DNA from: Gammaproteobacteria bacterium
GTDB lineage: Bacteria; Pseudomonadota; Gammaproteobacteria; Ga0077536
Assembly: GCA_020849475.1 (NCBI GenBank)
Contig: JADLGE010000006.1
Location: 1-43,565 of the forward strand
Direction of reading: 5' to 3'
DNA length: 43,565 nt
Shown one piece after another: positions 29,905 through 37,611 of this stretch (position 1 is its first letter; each line of letters opens with the position of its first letter). The notes under the pieces were generated by a model. The model worked only from the letters and a program-made list of their open reading frames with translations. It ran no database searches and was not told the DNA's origin. Both the position numbers and the translations under genes were made by a program.

Positions 29905-31191
29905 TCAAGCAATCAGCCGCACCGGCAGTTTGGAAAAGCCTGACACATGGGTGTTGGCAATACGATGGCCGGGGCCGGCCACTTCCAGTCGCGGCAATAC
30001 CGGCAGCAAGGCCTTCAGGGCCGAGCGCAGTTCAGCACGCGCGAGATTGGTGCCTATGCAGAAATGCGCGCCGTAGCCAAAAGCAATGTGATCGTTGGGC
30101 GTGCGTGCGATGTCGAAGCGATAGGGATGTTCGAACACCGCGGCATCGCGATTGGCGGACGGATAAAACATGCACACCGTGTCGCCGGCCTTGATGCGGG
30201 CCTCGCCGAGTTTGAAGTCCTCGGTGCAAGTGCGCAGGAAGCACACCACCGGTGAGGTCCAGCGCAGAATCTCATCGACCGCGCTGCCGATGAGCAAGGG
30301 ATCCCTGCACAGTCGCTCGCGTTGTTCGGGATGCTCGAGCAGCGCCACCAGGCCACCGACTGTGGCATTGCGCGTGGTGTCGTTGCCGGCCGCGATCAGC
30401 ACGAACAGATAGCCGATGAGCTGCTGGTCGTTCATGGGCTTGCCCTGCACGCGCGCGTTGACCAGCCGATTGATGAAATCCGACGGGCCGCCGCCGGGCT
30501 GGCGATGTTCGTGGATGAGGTTCTCGAGATAGCCGCGGAATTCGTTGGACTGCCGCTCGGAGGCCTCGGCGACGGTCTCGCCCGGCAGCCTATGCTCAGG
30601 CTCAATCTCGCCCAGCACCGCCCCCGACCACACCAGGATCTGGCGCCAGTCGTCAGGGGCGAGGCCCATGATCTCGCCGGTAGCCGCGAGTGGCAGCTTG
30701 CACGCGAGCTCGCGCACGAAGTCGACCGTGCCGCGTTGTTCGAGACTGCTCAGCAGTTCATCGGTGAACTGCAAGGCCAGCGCATCGAAATGCGCCGCCA
30801 TGCCGCGCATGCAGCCTTGCGTGAACGCGCCGCTGGAAGCCTTGCGCGTCTGGCGGTGGCGCGGGTCGTCCATGAACACGAGATCCGGCGGCTCGTTCGG
30901 ATCCCAGCCGCGCGCCGCGCCAAACGCATCCACGCCGCCGCGCCCGAGTTCCACTTCGTTCTTCAAGGTCAGGCGCAGTCGCGGCCCGCCATTGATGAAT
31001 ACACGCGGATGACCGGAGATGGCCATCACGTCGGCGTGGCGGGTGATGGCCCAGAACGGTTCGACGTCATCCCGTTCGTACCAATGCACGGGCGCCTGTT
31101 CGCGCAACAGATCCCAGGCCTGCCAGGGATAACCCTGCTCGGCATAGAGACGCGGTGTGTGGATATCGATGCTGTCGAGGCTCAGAGCCAT
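29905..31191 (-). CDS. Cytochrome P450
   Basis: A 428-residue soluble bacterial P450 (no membrane anchor). The I-helix oxygen-binding motif is AAGNDTTRN, the ExxR motif is EILR (in DEILRWTSP) and the haem-binding loop is FGYGAHFCIG with Cys378. It hydroxylates a hydrophobic substrate with electrons from a ferredoxin/reductase, neither of which is in the window. The sequence style (FMDDPRHRQTRK, CYP125/CYP124-like) is seen in steroid and terpenoid hydroxylases; the exact family is not assignable by eye. GGGGAG lies about 11 bases before the ATG. First gene of the P450 > PQQ dehydrogenase > hyuA > hyuB run. Confidence 0.95.
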   Translation of the reverse strand: MALSLDSIDIHTPRLYAEQGYPWQAWDLLREQAPVHWYERDDVEPFWAITRHADVMAISGHPRVFINGGPRLRLTLKNEVELGRGGVDAFGAARGWDPNEPPDLVFMDDPRHRQTRKASSGAFTQGCMRGMAAHFDALALQFTDELLSSLEQRGTVDFVRELACKLPLAATGEIMGLAPDDWRQILVWSGAVLGEIEPEHRLPGETVAEASERQSNEFRGYLENLIHEHRQPGGGPSDFINRLVNARVQGKPMNDQQLIGYLFVLIAAGNDTTRNATVGGLVALLEHPEQRERLCRDPLLIGSAVDEILRWTSPVVCFLRTCTEDFKLGEARIKAGDTVCMFYPSANRDAAVFEHPYRFDIARTPNDHIAFGYGAHFCIGTNLARAELRSALKALLPVLPRLEVAGPGHRIANTHVSGFSKLPVRLIA

Positions 31192-31361
31192 GGCGCGGTG
31201 TCTCCCCTGTCAGGCGTGCATACGATGATCGAAGGCGCTCGGCGGCCTGCGGCCGTCGGCTCCCCACCTTCGAGTGTGGCTTGAGTGTTCAACGATGCGG
31301 CTTTTGCCCGGACAGCGGCCATCCCCACAACGGGGAGGGCCCCGTAGTCGCCTGTCGCTGC

Positions 31362-31760
31362 TCAGTCGTTCAACGGCGCCTGCGTGCCGGCCCGCGGCCG
31401 CAGCCACCACAGCACCGCGGCCATGGCGAACAAAGCCGGCACATCGCCGAAGAGGTTGGCATGCTCACTGTGATCATGGCCTGCCTGCAGGGCCATGATG
31501 GCGGCGTGTACAACGCTGGACCAAATGGTGAACTGGATGAGGCTGACATGCCTGGCCGGGTCTTTCGCGGCCAGGCACAGGAACACGCCGAGGGTCGCGT
31601 AGACACCGGCGATCATCTGCTCGTATTCGCTCTGACGTGGTTCCCAGGCCCAGCCGTCCGGCCACAGCCAGTTCATCAAGGGATAGACGCCGATGATCAG
31701 GAACACGCCGAACACGCGCAGGGCGATAGCGAGGTAGTGGTTACGTTGAGCTTCGGTCAT
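31362..31760 (-). CDS. Small four-helix integral membrane protein (DUF6632-like)
   Basis: A 132-residue inner-membrane protein with four hydrophobic segments (about 8-28, 50-70, 78-95 and 105-122) and a GHDHSEH cluster of histidines between helices 3 and 4. It resembles small conserved membrane proteins of the DUF6632 type, from memory. Start at 31760 has GGGAG nine bases upstream; 12 extra codons at the front are rejected. Function unknown; it precedes the P450 gene on the same strand with a 170-base gap in which no gene or clear promoter is seen. Confidence 0.7.
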   Translation of the reverse strand: MTEAQRNHYLAIALRVFGVFLIIGVYPLMNWLWPDGWAWEPRQSEYEQMIAGVYATLGVFLCLAAKDPARHVSLIQFTIWSSVVHAAIMALQAGHDHSEHANLFGDVPALFAMAAVLWWLRPRAGTQAPLND

Positions 31761-32120
31761 GAGCAATCTCCCGGGTTGGTAGAAAGACGTTTGCATGCGA
31801 CTGCCCGATCAGCGGCGTGCTGGACGCCGAGTTCGATACAGGCCGCGCTGCCGCTCGACCTTGGGCCGCCTGCGGGGGTGGAGCAGGCGCCAGCACGGTC
31901 GACGTGAGCGTTGGGATGCTGGTTGATTTCGCGATGCGCGGCAACCGTGTCCAGGCCGCGCTCATCGATGTCCTGGCTCCGGCGCCGCTACTCCCGCGGG
32001 CAATGGGGGTAGCCGTGAAGGGAGCACGGGATCGTGCAGATGCGAAAGTCAGCCGACTTGGCCGGATCCACCGGCTAAGGAATACTTGGAAAATTCCAGC
32101 CTATTTTTCGAATTTTATTC

Positions 32121-32205
32121 CCGTAAAGGAATTTCATTAATAACAATTCAGGCCTTGACCGACTTTTATTGAAACACGCTCTCAAAAAATACCGTACGGG
32201 AATTT
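32121..32205. promoter_or_regulatory. AT-rich stretch with a direct repeat
   Basis: In the gene-free 31797-32340 gap, about 32085-32260 is strikingly AT-rich. It contains two direct copies of CCGTA-NN-GGAATTT (32121-32134 and 32192-32205), 71 bases apart start to start, plus ATTCC-CGTAAA-GGAAT. They could be operator sites for the membrane-protein gene or a leftover of foreign DNA. 31797-32085 shows only random open frames. Confidence 0.35.
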
Positions 32206-32340
32206 TTCTACAAAAAAAGGATATTTTCTGACTCAGCTTCCAGTACGGGCATCGTTCGCGAATTAAGCCAGCGCCTCACATAGACGGCGGGATAGAAGGA
32301 TAGGAAAACCGGTGCAGGCTCGACAGAGCCCGCCTGACAA

Positions 32341-34329
32341 TCAAGCCGTCGCCGGTTCGAGACGCACCAGCACGGTGCCACCTTGAATGGTGTCGCCCAC
32401 CGCGACACCCAGACTCGCGACCACGCCGTCGCGCGGGGCGCACAGGGTGTGCACCAGTTTCATCGCTTCGAGAATCGCCACCGGCATGCCGGCGGTGACG
32501 GCCTGCCCGACCGTCACCAGCAGGCCGGTGACAATGCCGGGCAATTCGGCGCGCACGTCGTCGGCCGCGCGGCCACGGTCGCCGTCCGTGGCGCCGGCGC
32601 GCAGGGCCGACACCACCGTCAGGCGCTGCCACTGGCCCTCGCACCACAGGCTGACGGCGTCGCCTTGGCGCTGGCAGCGATAGGCACGTGCGCCACAGCG
32701 CAGCGCGCCCCCGCCCTCCTCCACCTGGTAGCGCAGGCACTGCCCGTCGAATATCGCCTCGACGACATCGGCCGCCAGGCATTCGAGCACCAGTTCGCGG
32801 CGCGCCTCGCCGTCAGCTATCTGTACCGTGCAGCGCGCGGCGCGGCCGGCGCTGGCGGTCAGTCGAAAGGCGTGGCCGGCGTCCAATGGGCGATCTGAAC
32901 GATGGCGGGCCGCTTCGTCGAAATACCAGGCCGCGGCCGCCGCGCCCAGGCGTTCGTGCTGAATGGCCGTGGCCGGCTGCCAGCCGCCGGGAAATACTTC
33001 GCAGAGAAAGCCGGTGGTCAGCACCGCGCCGAAGGCCGGCGCCGCGAGCAGCGCCGCCAGCCATGCCTGGTTGGTCTCCAGGCCTTCAATGCGCAGTTGC
33101 TCAACGCCAGCGCGCAGACGCGCGGCGGCGGTCTCGCGCGTGCCGGCCACCGCGATCAGCTTGGCCAGCATCGAGTCGTAATGCGGGCTCACCTCGCTGC
33201 CGGCATCCACGCCGCTATCGACGCGCAGGCCCGGCAACGACGGCTCGGCATAGCCCAGCAGCGGGCCGAACGAGCCCTGGTAATCGCGCTCGGGCACTTC
33301 GGCGTTGATGCGCGCTTCGATGGCCCAGCCGCGGCGGCTGATGTCGCTTTGCGTGAAGCCCAGCGGCTCGCCGAGCGCGCTGCGAATCTGCCCTTCGACG
33401 AGATCGACACCGGTGGTCAGCTCGGTGACCGGGTGTTCGACCTGCAGGCGGGTGTTCATTTCGAGGAAATAGGGTTCGTCACCATGCTCGGCATCGAGCA
33501 CGAATTCGACCGTGCCGGCCGAGTCGTAGCCGATGGCGCGCCCCAGGGCCAAGGCCGCGTCGAACAGGCGCGCGCGCACCGCATCGTTCAAATGATTGGC
33601 CGGCGCCTCTTCTATGACTTTCTGGTAATTGCGCTGGATGGAGCACTCGCGCTCGAACAGGTGCACGAGACCGCCGTGACGGTCGCCGAGCAACTGCACT
33701 TCGAGGTGGCGCGGGCGCGTGATGCAGCGCTCGAGCAGCATGCGCTCATCGCCAAAGGCGGCGCGCGCCTCGGCGCGGGCGGTGGCCAGTTGACCGGCAA
33801 ATTCGGCGGCGCTGTCGACGCGTCGCAGACCTTTGCCACCGCCGCCGGCGCTGGCCTTGATGAGGAGCGGATAGCCTAGCGCCTGCGCTTCGGCGGCAAG
33901 GCGCGCGTCGCTCTGGTCGTCGCCGTCATAGCCCGGCACGCAGGCCACGCCGGCGGCGCGCGCCAGGCGCTTGCTCTCGATTTTCGAGCCCATGCGCGCG
34001 ATGGCGTCGCGATGCGGGCCGACGAACACGATGCCGGCGGCGGCGCAGGCGTCAATCAATTCGAGTTTTTCCGACAGGAAGCCGTAACCGGGATGGATGG
34101 CCTCGGCGCCGCTGGCGATGGCGGCGCGCAGGATGGCGTCGGCATCGAGGTAAGACTCGCGCGCGGCGGCCGGGCCGATGCGCACGGCGCTGTCGGCCTC
34201 GCGCACGTGGCGGGCGTTCCTGTCGGCATCGGAATAGACTGCGATGGCGTGGATGCCGAGCTTGCGGCAACAACGGATGACGCGGCAGGCGATCTCGCCG
34301 CGGTTGGCGATGAGCAGGCGGCTGAACAT
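32341..34329 (-). CDS. Acyl-CoA carboxylase, biotin carboxylase plus biotin-carrier subunit
   Basis: A 662-residue alpha subunit of the methylcrotonyl-/geranyl-/propionyl-CoA carboxylase type. N-terminal biotin carboxylase (LLIANRGEIACRVIR; ATP-grasp loop KASAGGGGKGLR; EMNTRLQVEHPVTE) is followed by a linker domain and a C-terminal biotinyl domain. The biotin site is EAMKLVH, Lys624, 38 residues from the end; most relatives have AMKM, so the residue after Lys is changed. It carboxylates biotin with ATP and bicarbonate. It starts five bases after the carboxyltransferase stop, which fits translational coupling and complex formation. The start at 34329 is the canonical MFSRLLIANRGE. Confidence 0.93.
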   Translation of the reverse strand: MFSRLLIANRGEIACRVIRCCRKLGIHAIAVYSDADRNARHVREADSAVRIGPAAARESYLDADAILRAAIASGAEAIHPGYGFLSEKLELIDACAAAGIVFVGPHRDAIARMGSKIESKRLARAAGVACVPGYDGDDQSDARLAAEAQALGYPLLIKASAGGGGKGLRRVDSAAEFAGQLATARAEARAAFGDERMLLERCITRPRHLEVQLLGDRHGGLVHLFERECSIQRNYQKVIEEAPANHLNDAVRARLFDAALALGRAIGYDSAGTVEFVLDAEHGDEPYFLEMNTRLQVEHPVTELTTGVDLVEGQIRSALGEPLGFTQSDISRRGWAIEARINAEVPERDYQGSFGPLLGYAEPSLPGLRVDSGVDAGSEVSPHYDSMLAKLIAVAGTRETAAARLRAGVEQLRIEGLETNQAWLAALLAAPAFGAVLTTGFLCEVFPGGWQPATAIQHERLGAAAAAWYFDEAARHRSDRPLDAGHAFRLTASAGRAARCTVQIADGEARRELVLECLAADVVEAIFDGQCLRYQVEEGGGALRCGARAYRCQRQGDAVSLWCEGQWQRLTVVSALRAGATDGDRGRAADDVRAELPGIVTGLLVTVGQAVTAGMPVAILEAMKLVHTLCAPRDGVVASLGVAVGDTIQGGTVLVRLEPATA

Positions 34330-34334
34330 GGCGT

Positions 34335-35927
34335 TCACATCCGGTAGACCGGGCTCACGCCCTCGAAACGCGGCGTGCTGGCGTCGGCCAGTTCCAAGCA
34401 GATGCCGAGCACATCGCGGGTATGGGTGGGCTCGATGATGCCGTCGTCCCACAGCCGCGCGGTGGCGTAATAGGGGTCGCTCTGGGCATCGAACTGCGCG
34501 CGGGTCTGGGCTTCGAGTTCGGCGAGGGCCGCCGGGTCGGCATCGCCCTTCAATGAGCCGCGCCTGAGATCCAGCAAGACATTACTGGCCACATCGGCGC
34601 TCATGGTCGCGATACGGCTGTTGGGCCAGCTGAACAGGAAGCGCGGTGCGAAACCGCGCCCGCTCATGCCGTAGTTGCCGGCGCCGTAGCTGCCGCCAAT
34701 CATGACCGTGAAGCGCGGCACGCGCGCGGTGGCCATGGCATACACGAGCTTGGCGGAATGCTTGGCGATGCCGCCGCGCTCGGCCTCGGTGCCGACCATG
34801 AAGCCGGTGATGTTCTGCAGGAACAGCAAGGGGATGCGCCGCTGGTTGCACAGCTCGATGAAGTGCGCGCCCTTCAACGACGATTCGGAAAACAGCACGC
34901 CATTGTTGGCCAGAATGCCGAGCGGATAGCCGTGCAGATGGGCGAAGGTCGTGACCAGTGTCGCGCCGTATTCGGGCTTGAATTCCTGCATTTCGCTGCC
35001 GTCCACGAGCCGCGCGATAACTTCGCGTACGTCGTAGGGCTGCTTGAGATCGGTACCGACGATGCCGCCGATTTCCTGCGCGTCGTACAGCGGTGCGCGC
35101 ACCGGCAGGCGCGTGGCGTGGCCGGCGCGGGGCCAGTTGAGATGGGCGACGATGTCGCGCAGCTTGGCCAGCGCTTGATGTTCGTTGACGGCGAGATAAT
35201 CGGTCACGCCCGATACACGCGCATGCATGGCCGCGCCGCCCAGGGTCTCCCCGTCCACCACTTCGGCGATGGCGGCTTTCACGATGGGCGGACCGCCGAG
35301 GTGGATGCGGCCGGTGCCCTCCACCATCACCGATTCGTCGGACAGCGCCGGAATATAGGCGCCGCCCGCCGTGCAGCCGCCGAATACCGCCGACAACTGC
35401 GGCAGGCCATCGGCGCTCATGCGGCACTGGTGATAGAAAGTCGTGCCGAAATGACCGAAGTCGGGAAACACCCGGTCCTGCTCGGGCAGATAGGCGCCGC
35501 CGCAATCGACCAGGTACAGACAGGGCAGGCGGTTCTCCCACGCGATCTCCTGCGCGCGCACGTGCTTGCGCACGGTCTCGGCGAAGAAGCTGCCGCCCTT
35601 CACGGTGGCGTCGTTGGCTATCAGCATGCAGGGCACGCCGCTGACGCGACCGATACCCGTAACCACGCCGGCGGCCGGCACTTCGTTGCCATACAGACCG
35701 AAGCCGGCCAAGGCCGACAGCTCCAGGAACGGACTGCCGGCATCGAGCAGGAGATCGATGCGATCGCGCACCGGCAGCTTGCCGCGTTCGAGATGACGCG
35801 CGCGCAGCTTTTCGCCGCCGCCCGCCATCGCCCATTGCACGCGCTCGCGCAGCTCGGCGACCAGGCCGGCATAGCTTTCAGCGTTGCGCAGGAAAGTGTC
35901 GGAACGGGAGTCGATGCGGCTGATCAT
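34335..35927 (-). CDS. Acyl-CoA carboxylase, carboxyltransferase subunit
   Basis: A 530-residue beta subunit with both crotonase-fold halves of an acyl-CoA carboxyltransferase (MccB/LiuB/AtuC/PccB type): GGCTAGGAYIPALSDESVMV in the first half and GFMVGTEAERGGIAKHSAKLVYA and GGSYGAGNYGMSGRGF in the second. The latter motifs and length resemble methylcrotonyl- or geranyl-CoA carboxylase more than acetyl-CoA carboxylase. It moves the carboxyl group from biotin to an acyl-CoA. A longer open frame to 37055 runs antisense through the acyl-CoA dehydrogenase gene and is rejected. No Shine-Dalgarno site is evident before the ATG at 35927. Divergent by 87 bases from the dehydrogenase, as in leucine (liu) or citronellol (atu) gene sets, but no enoyl-CoA hydratase or lyase is adjacent. 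Confidence 0.93.
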   Translation of the reverse strand: MISRIDSRSDTFLRNAESYAGLVAELRERVQWAMAGGGEKLRARHLERGKLPVRDRIDLLLDAGSPFLELSALAGFGLYGNEVPAAGVVTGIGRVSGVPCMLIANDATVKGGSFFAETVRKHVRAQEIAWENRLPCLYLVDCGGAYLPEQDRVFPDFGHFGTTFYHQCRMSADGLPQLSAVFGGCTAGGAYIPALSDESVMVEGTGRIHLGGPPIVKAAIAEVVDGETLGGAAMHARVSGVTDYLAVNEHQALAKLRDIVAHLNWPRAGHATRLPVRAPLYDAQEIGGIVGTDLKQPYDVREVIARLVDGSEMQEFKPEYGATLVTTFAHLHGYPLGILANNGVLFSESSLKGAHFIELCNQRRIPLLFLQNITGFMVGTEAERGGIAKHSAKLVYAMATARVPRFTVMIGGSYGAGNYGMSGRGFAPRFLFSWPNSRIATMSADVASNVLLDLRRGSLKGDADPAALAELEAQTRAQFDAQSDPYYATARLWDDGIIEPTHTRDVLGICLELADASTPRFEGVSPVYRM

Positions 35928-36014
35928 GTGCGGCGTGCGCTGCGATTGACACGAAGGTGAATGCGCCCGGACACTGCCCGACGTTTTTATGAATTGCAAG
36001 CTTTGGAGTTTTCG

Positions 36015-37184
36015 ATGAGCGCCGACTACAGCAACGCCGCCTGGCCCTATTTCACCGAAGAGCACGAGATGTTGCGCACCACGTTGCGCCGCTTCATCGC
36101 CGAGCGCGTGTTGCCACAGGCTGACGCCTGGGAAGAAGCCGGCTTGGTGCCGCGCGAAATCATGCGCGAGATGGGCAGCCTGGGACTGCTCGGCATTCGC
36201 TATTCGTCGCAATACGGCGGCAGTGAAATGGATACGCTCGCCACCGCTCTCCTGGCCGAGGAACTCGGCCGTTCGAGTTACGGCGGCTTTGCAGTGACGG
36301 TGCTGGTGCATACCGACATGGCGAGTCCGCATCTGCATCACGCCGGCAGCCAAGCCCAGCTCGAGCGCTACATGCCTGACATCGTCGCCGGCAAGCGCGT
36401 GGCGGCGGTGGCCATGACCGAGGCCGATGCCGGCTCCGATCTGGCCGGCATGCGCACCAGCGCCCGCCGCGACGGCAACGAGTGGGTGTTGAACGGTTCG
36501 AAGATGTTCATCACCAATGGCGTGCATGGCGACATCTATTTCGTCGCGGCCAAGACCGGCGCGCCGGGCCGTAATCGTGATATCTCGATGTTCATCGTCG
36601 AGAAGGGCACACCTGGTTTCAGCGTCGCGCGGCCGCTCAAGAAGCATGGCTGGCTGTCCAGCGACACGGCCGAATTGTCTTTCGACAACTGCCGTATTCC
36701 GGCCGAGAACCTGCTCGGCGAAGAGAACCGCGGCTTCTATTCGCTCATGAAGAATTTGCAGAACGAGCGCATCGTGCTCGGCGCCCAGTCGATGGGCGAA
36801 GCGGCGCGCGCGATTGAGTTGGCGCTGGAATGGACCACCCAGCGCCAGGCTTTCGGCGCATCGCTGTGGGACAAGCAGACCATCCGTCAGCGCCTCGCCA
36901 TGCGCAGCGCGCAGGTCGAAGCCTGTCGCGCCCTCATCTTCAACACCGCATGGCGCGACGCCCAGGGTCAGCAGGTGACCAAGGAAGTGTCGATGGTGAA
37001 GGCACTGGCCGGCACGCTGGTCAACGAAGTGATGTACGACTGCCTGCAGTTCCACGGCGGCATGGGCTATATCCGCGAATCGGCCATCGAGCGCATGACG
37101 CGCGATGCCCGCGTGCAGTCGATAGGTGGCGGCGCGACCGAAGTGATGCTGGAAGAAGTGGCGAAGCGCATGGTGCCGAGATAA
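36015..37184 (+). CDS. Acyl-CoA dehydrogenase
   Basis: A 389-residue FAD-dependent acyl-CoA dehydrogenase that makes an alpha,beta-double bond in an acyl-CoA, passing electrons to ETF. Signatures AMTEADAGSDLAGM (residues 133-146), GSKMFITNG and the C-terminal QFHGGMGYIRESAIERMTRDAR are clear. The usual catalytic Glu position near the C-terminus reads IGGGATEV (Gly371-373) and lacks Glu; Glu251 in NLQNERIVLG of helix G aligns with the base of isovaleryl- and long-chain acyl-CoA dehydrogenases. A branched or long substrate is therefore likely. GGAG lies six bases before the ATG. Followed by an ABM-domain gene 56 bases downstream and divergent from the carboxylase genes. Confidence 0.93.
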   Translation: MSADYSNAAWPYFTEEHEMLRTTLRRFIAERVLPQADAWEEAGLVPREIMREMGSLGLLGIRYSSQYGGSEMDTLATALLAEELGRSSYGGFAVTVLVHTDMASPHLHHAGSQAQLERYMPDIVAGKRVAAVAMTEADAGSDLAGMRTSARRDGNEWVLNGSKMFITNGVHGDIYFVAAKTGAPGRNRDISMFIVEKGTPGFSVARPLKKHGWLSSDTAELSFDNCRIPAENLLGEENRGFYSLMKNLQNERIVLGAQSMGEAARAIELALEWTTQRQAFGASLWDKQTIRQRLAMRSAQVEACRALIFNTAWRDAQGQQVTKEVSMVKALAGTLVNEVMYDCLQFHGGMGYIRESAIERMTRDARVQSIGGGATEVMLEEVAKRMVPR

Positions 37185-37240
37185 CGCCCATCACCCGCCC
37201 CATGCATGTTGAACAACTTGAACGACGAGGAAAAGAATCC

Positions 37241-37534
37241 ATGAGCTGCCAAGTGATACTCGAATTCCAGGCCAAGGCCGATTGCGTCGAGAAAGTGCGC
37301 GCCTGGCTGAAAGGTGTGTTGCCCGACACTCGGTCATTCCCCGGCTGCGTCACCCTGCATGTCGTCCAGAACCAGGAAGACCCGACCGGCATCATGATTG
37401 TCGAGCAGTGGGACAGTCGCCAGGACTACGAAAAATACCTGGCGTGGCGCACCGAGCGCGGCGACATGGTCGAGTTCGGCGCGATGATGGCCGGGCCGCC
37501 GAACATCCGCTTCTTCGATTATTTCCGGGTCTGA
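37241..37534 (+). CDS. Antibiotic biosynthesis monooxygenase (ABM) domain protein
   Basis: A 97-residue dimeric alpha/beta-barrel (ferredoxin-like) ABM protein, with the conserved PGCVTLHVVQNQEDPTGIMIVEQWDSRQDYEKYLAWR block. Members include cofactor-free monooxygenases, haem-degrading enzymes and small catabolic helpers. Start at 37241 has GAGG about nine bases upstream; an in-frame ATG at 37202 is less likely. Probably co-transcribed with the acyl-CoA dehydrogenase. Confidence 0.87.
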   Translation: MSCQVILEFQAKADCVEKVRAWLKGVLPDTRSFPGCVTLHVVQNQEDPTGIMIVEQWDSRQDYEKYLAWRTERGDMVEFGAMMAGPPNIRFFDYFRV

Positions 37535-37547
37535 ACACCGATGTTCC

Positions 37548-37573
37548 GCAGGTGCGAATTCATTCGCACCTGC
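37548..37573. repeat. Type B palindrome (single, perfect)
   Basis: Perfect 12-bp arms: GCAGGTGCGAAT-TC and its complement. It is located between the convergent ABM and DUF1329 genes and could serve as a bidirectional 3' hairpin. Confidence 0.9.
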
Positions 37574-37591
37574 AGCAATCAATTCAAACGC

Positions 37592-37611
37592 GCGGGCCTC
37601 TCAACGCCCGC
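37592..37611 (-). terminator. Hairpin overlapping the DUF1329 stop codon
   Basis: GCGGGC / GCCCGC, 6-bp stem with an 8-base loop; the loop contains the stop codon of the DUF1329 gene. No T tract follows, so function as a terminator is uncertain. Confidence 0.35.

Noticed and set aside
31817..32140. A 107-codon plus-strand frame in the gap before the carboxylase genes
   Set aside because: No ribosome site or motif, and it runs into the AT-rich stretch.
35928..37055. Long N-terminal extension of the carboxyltransferase frame
   Set aside because: It runs antisense through the acyl-CoA dehydrogenase; the family start is at 35927.
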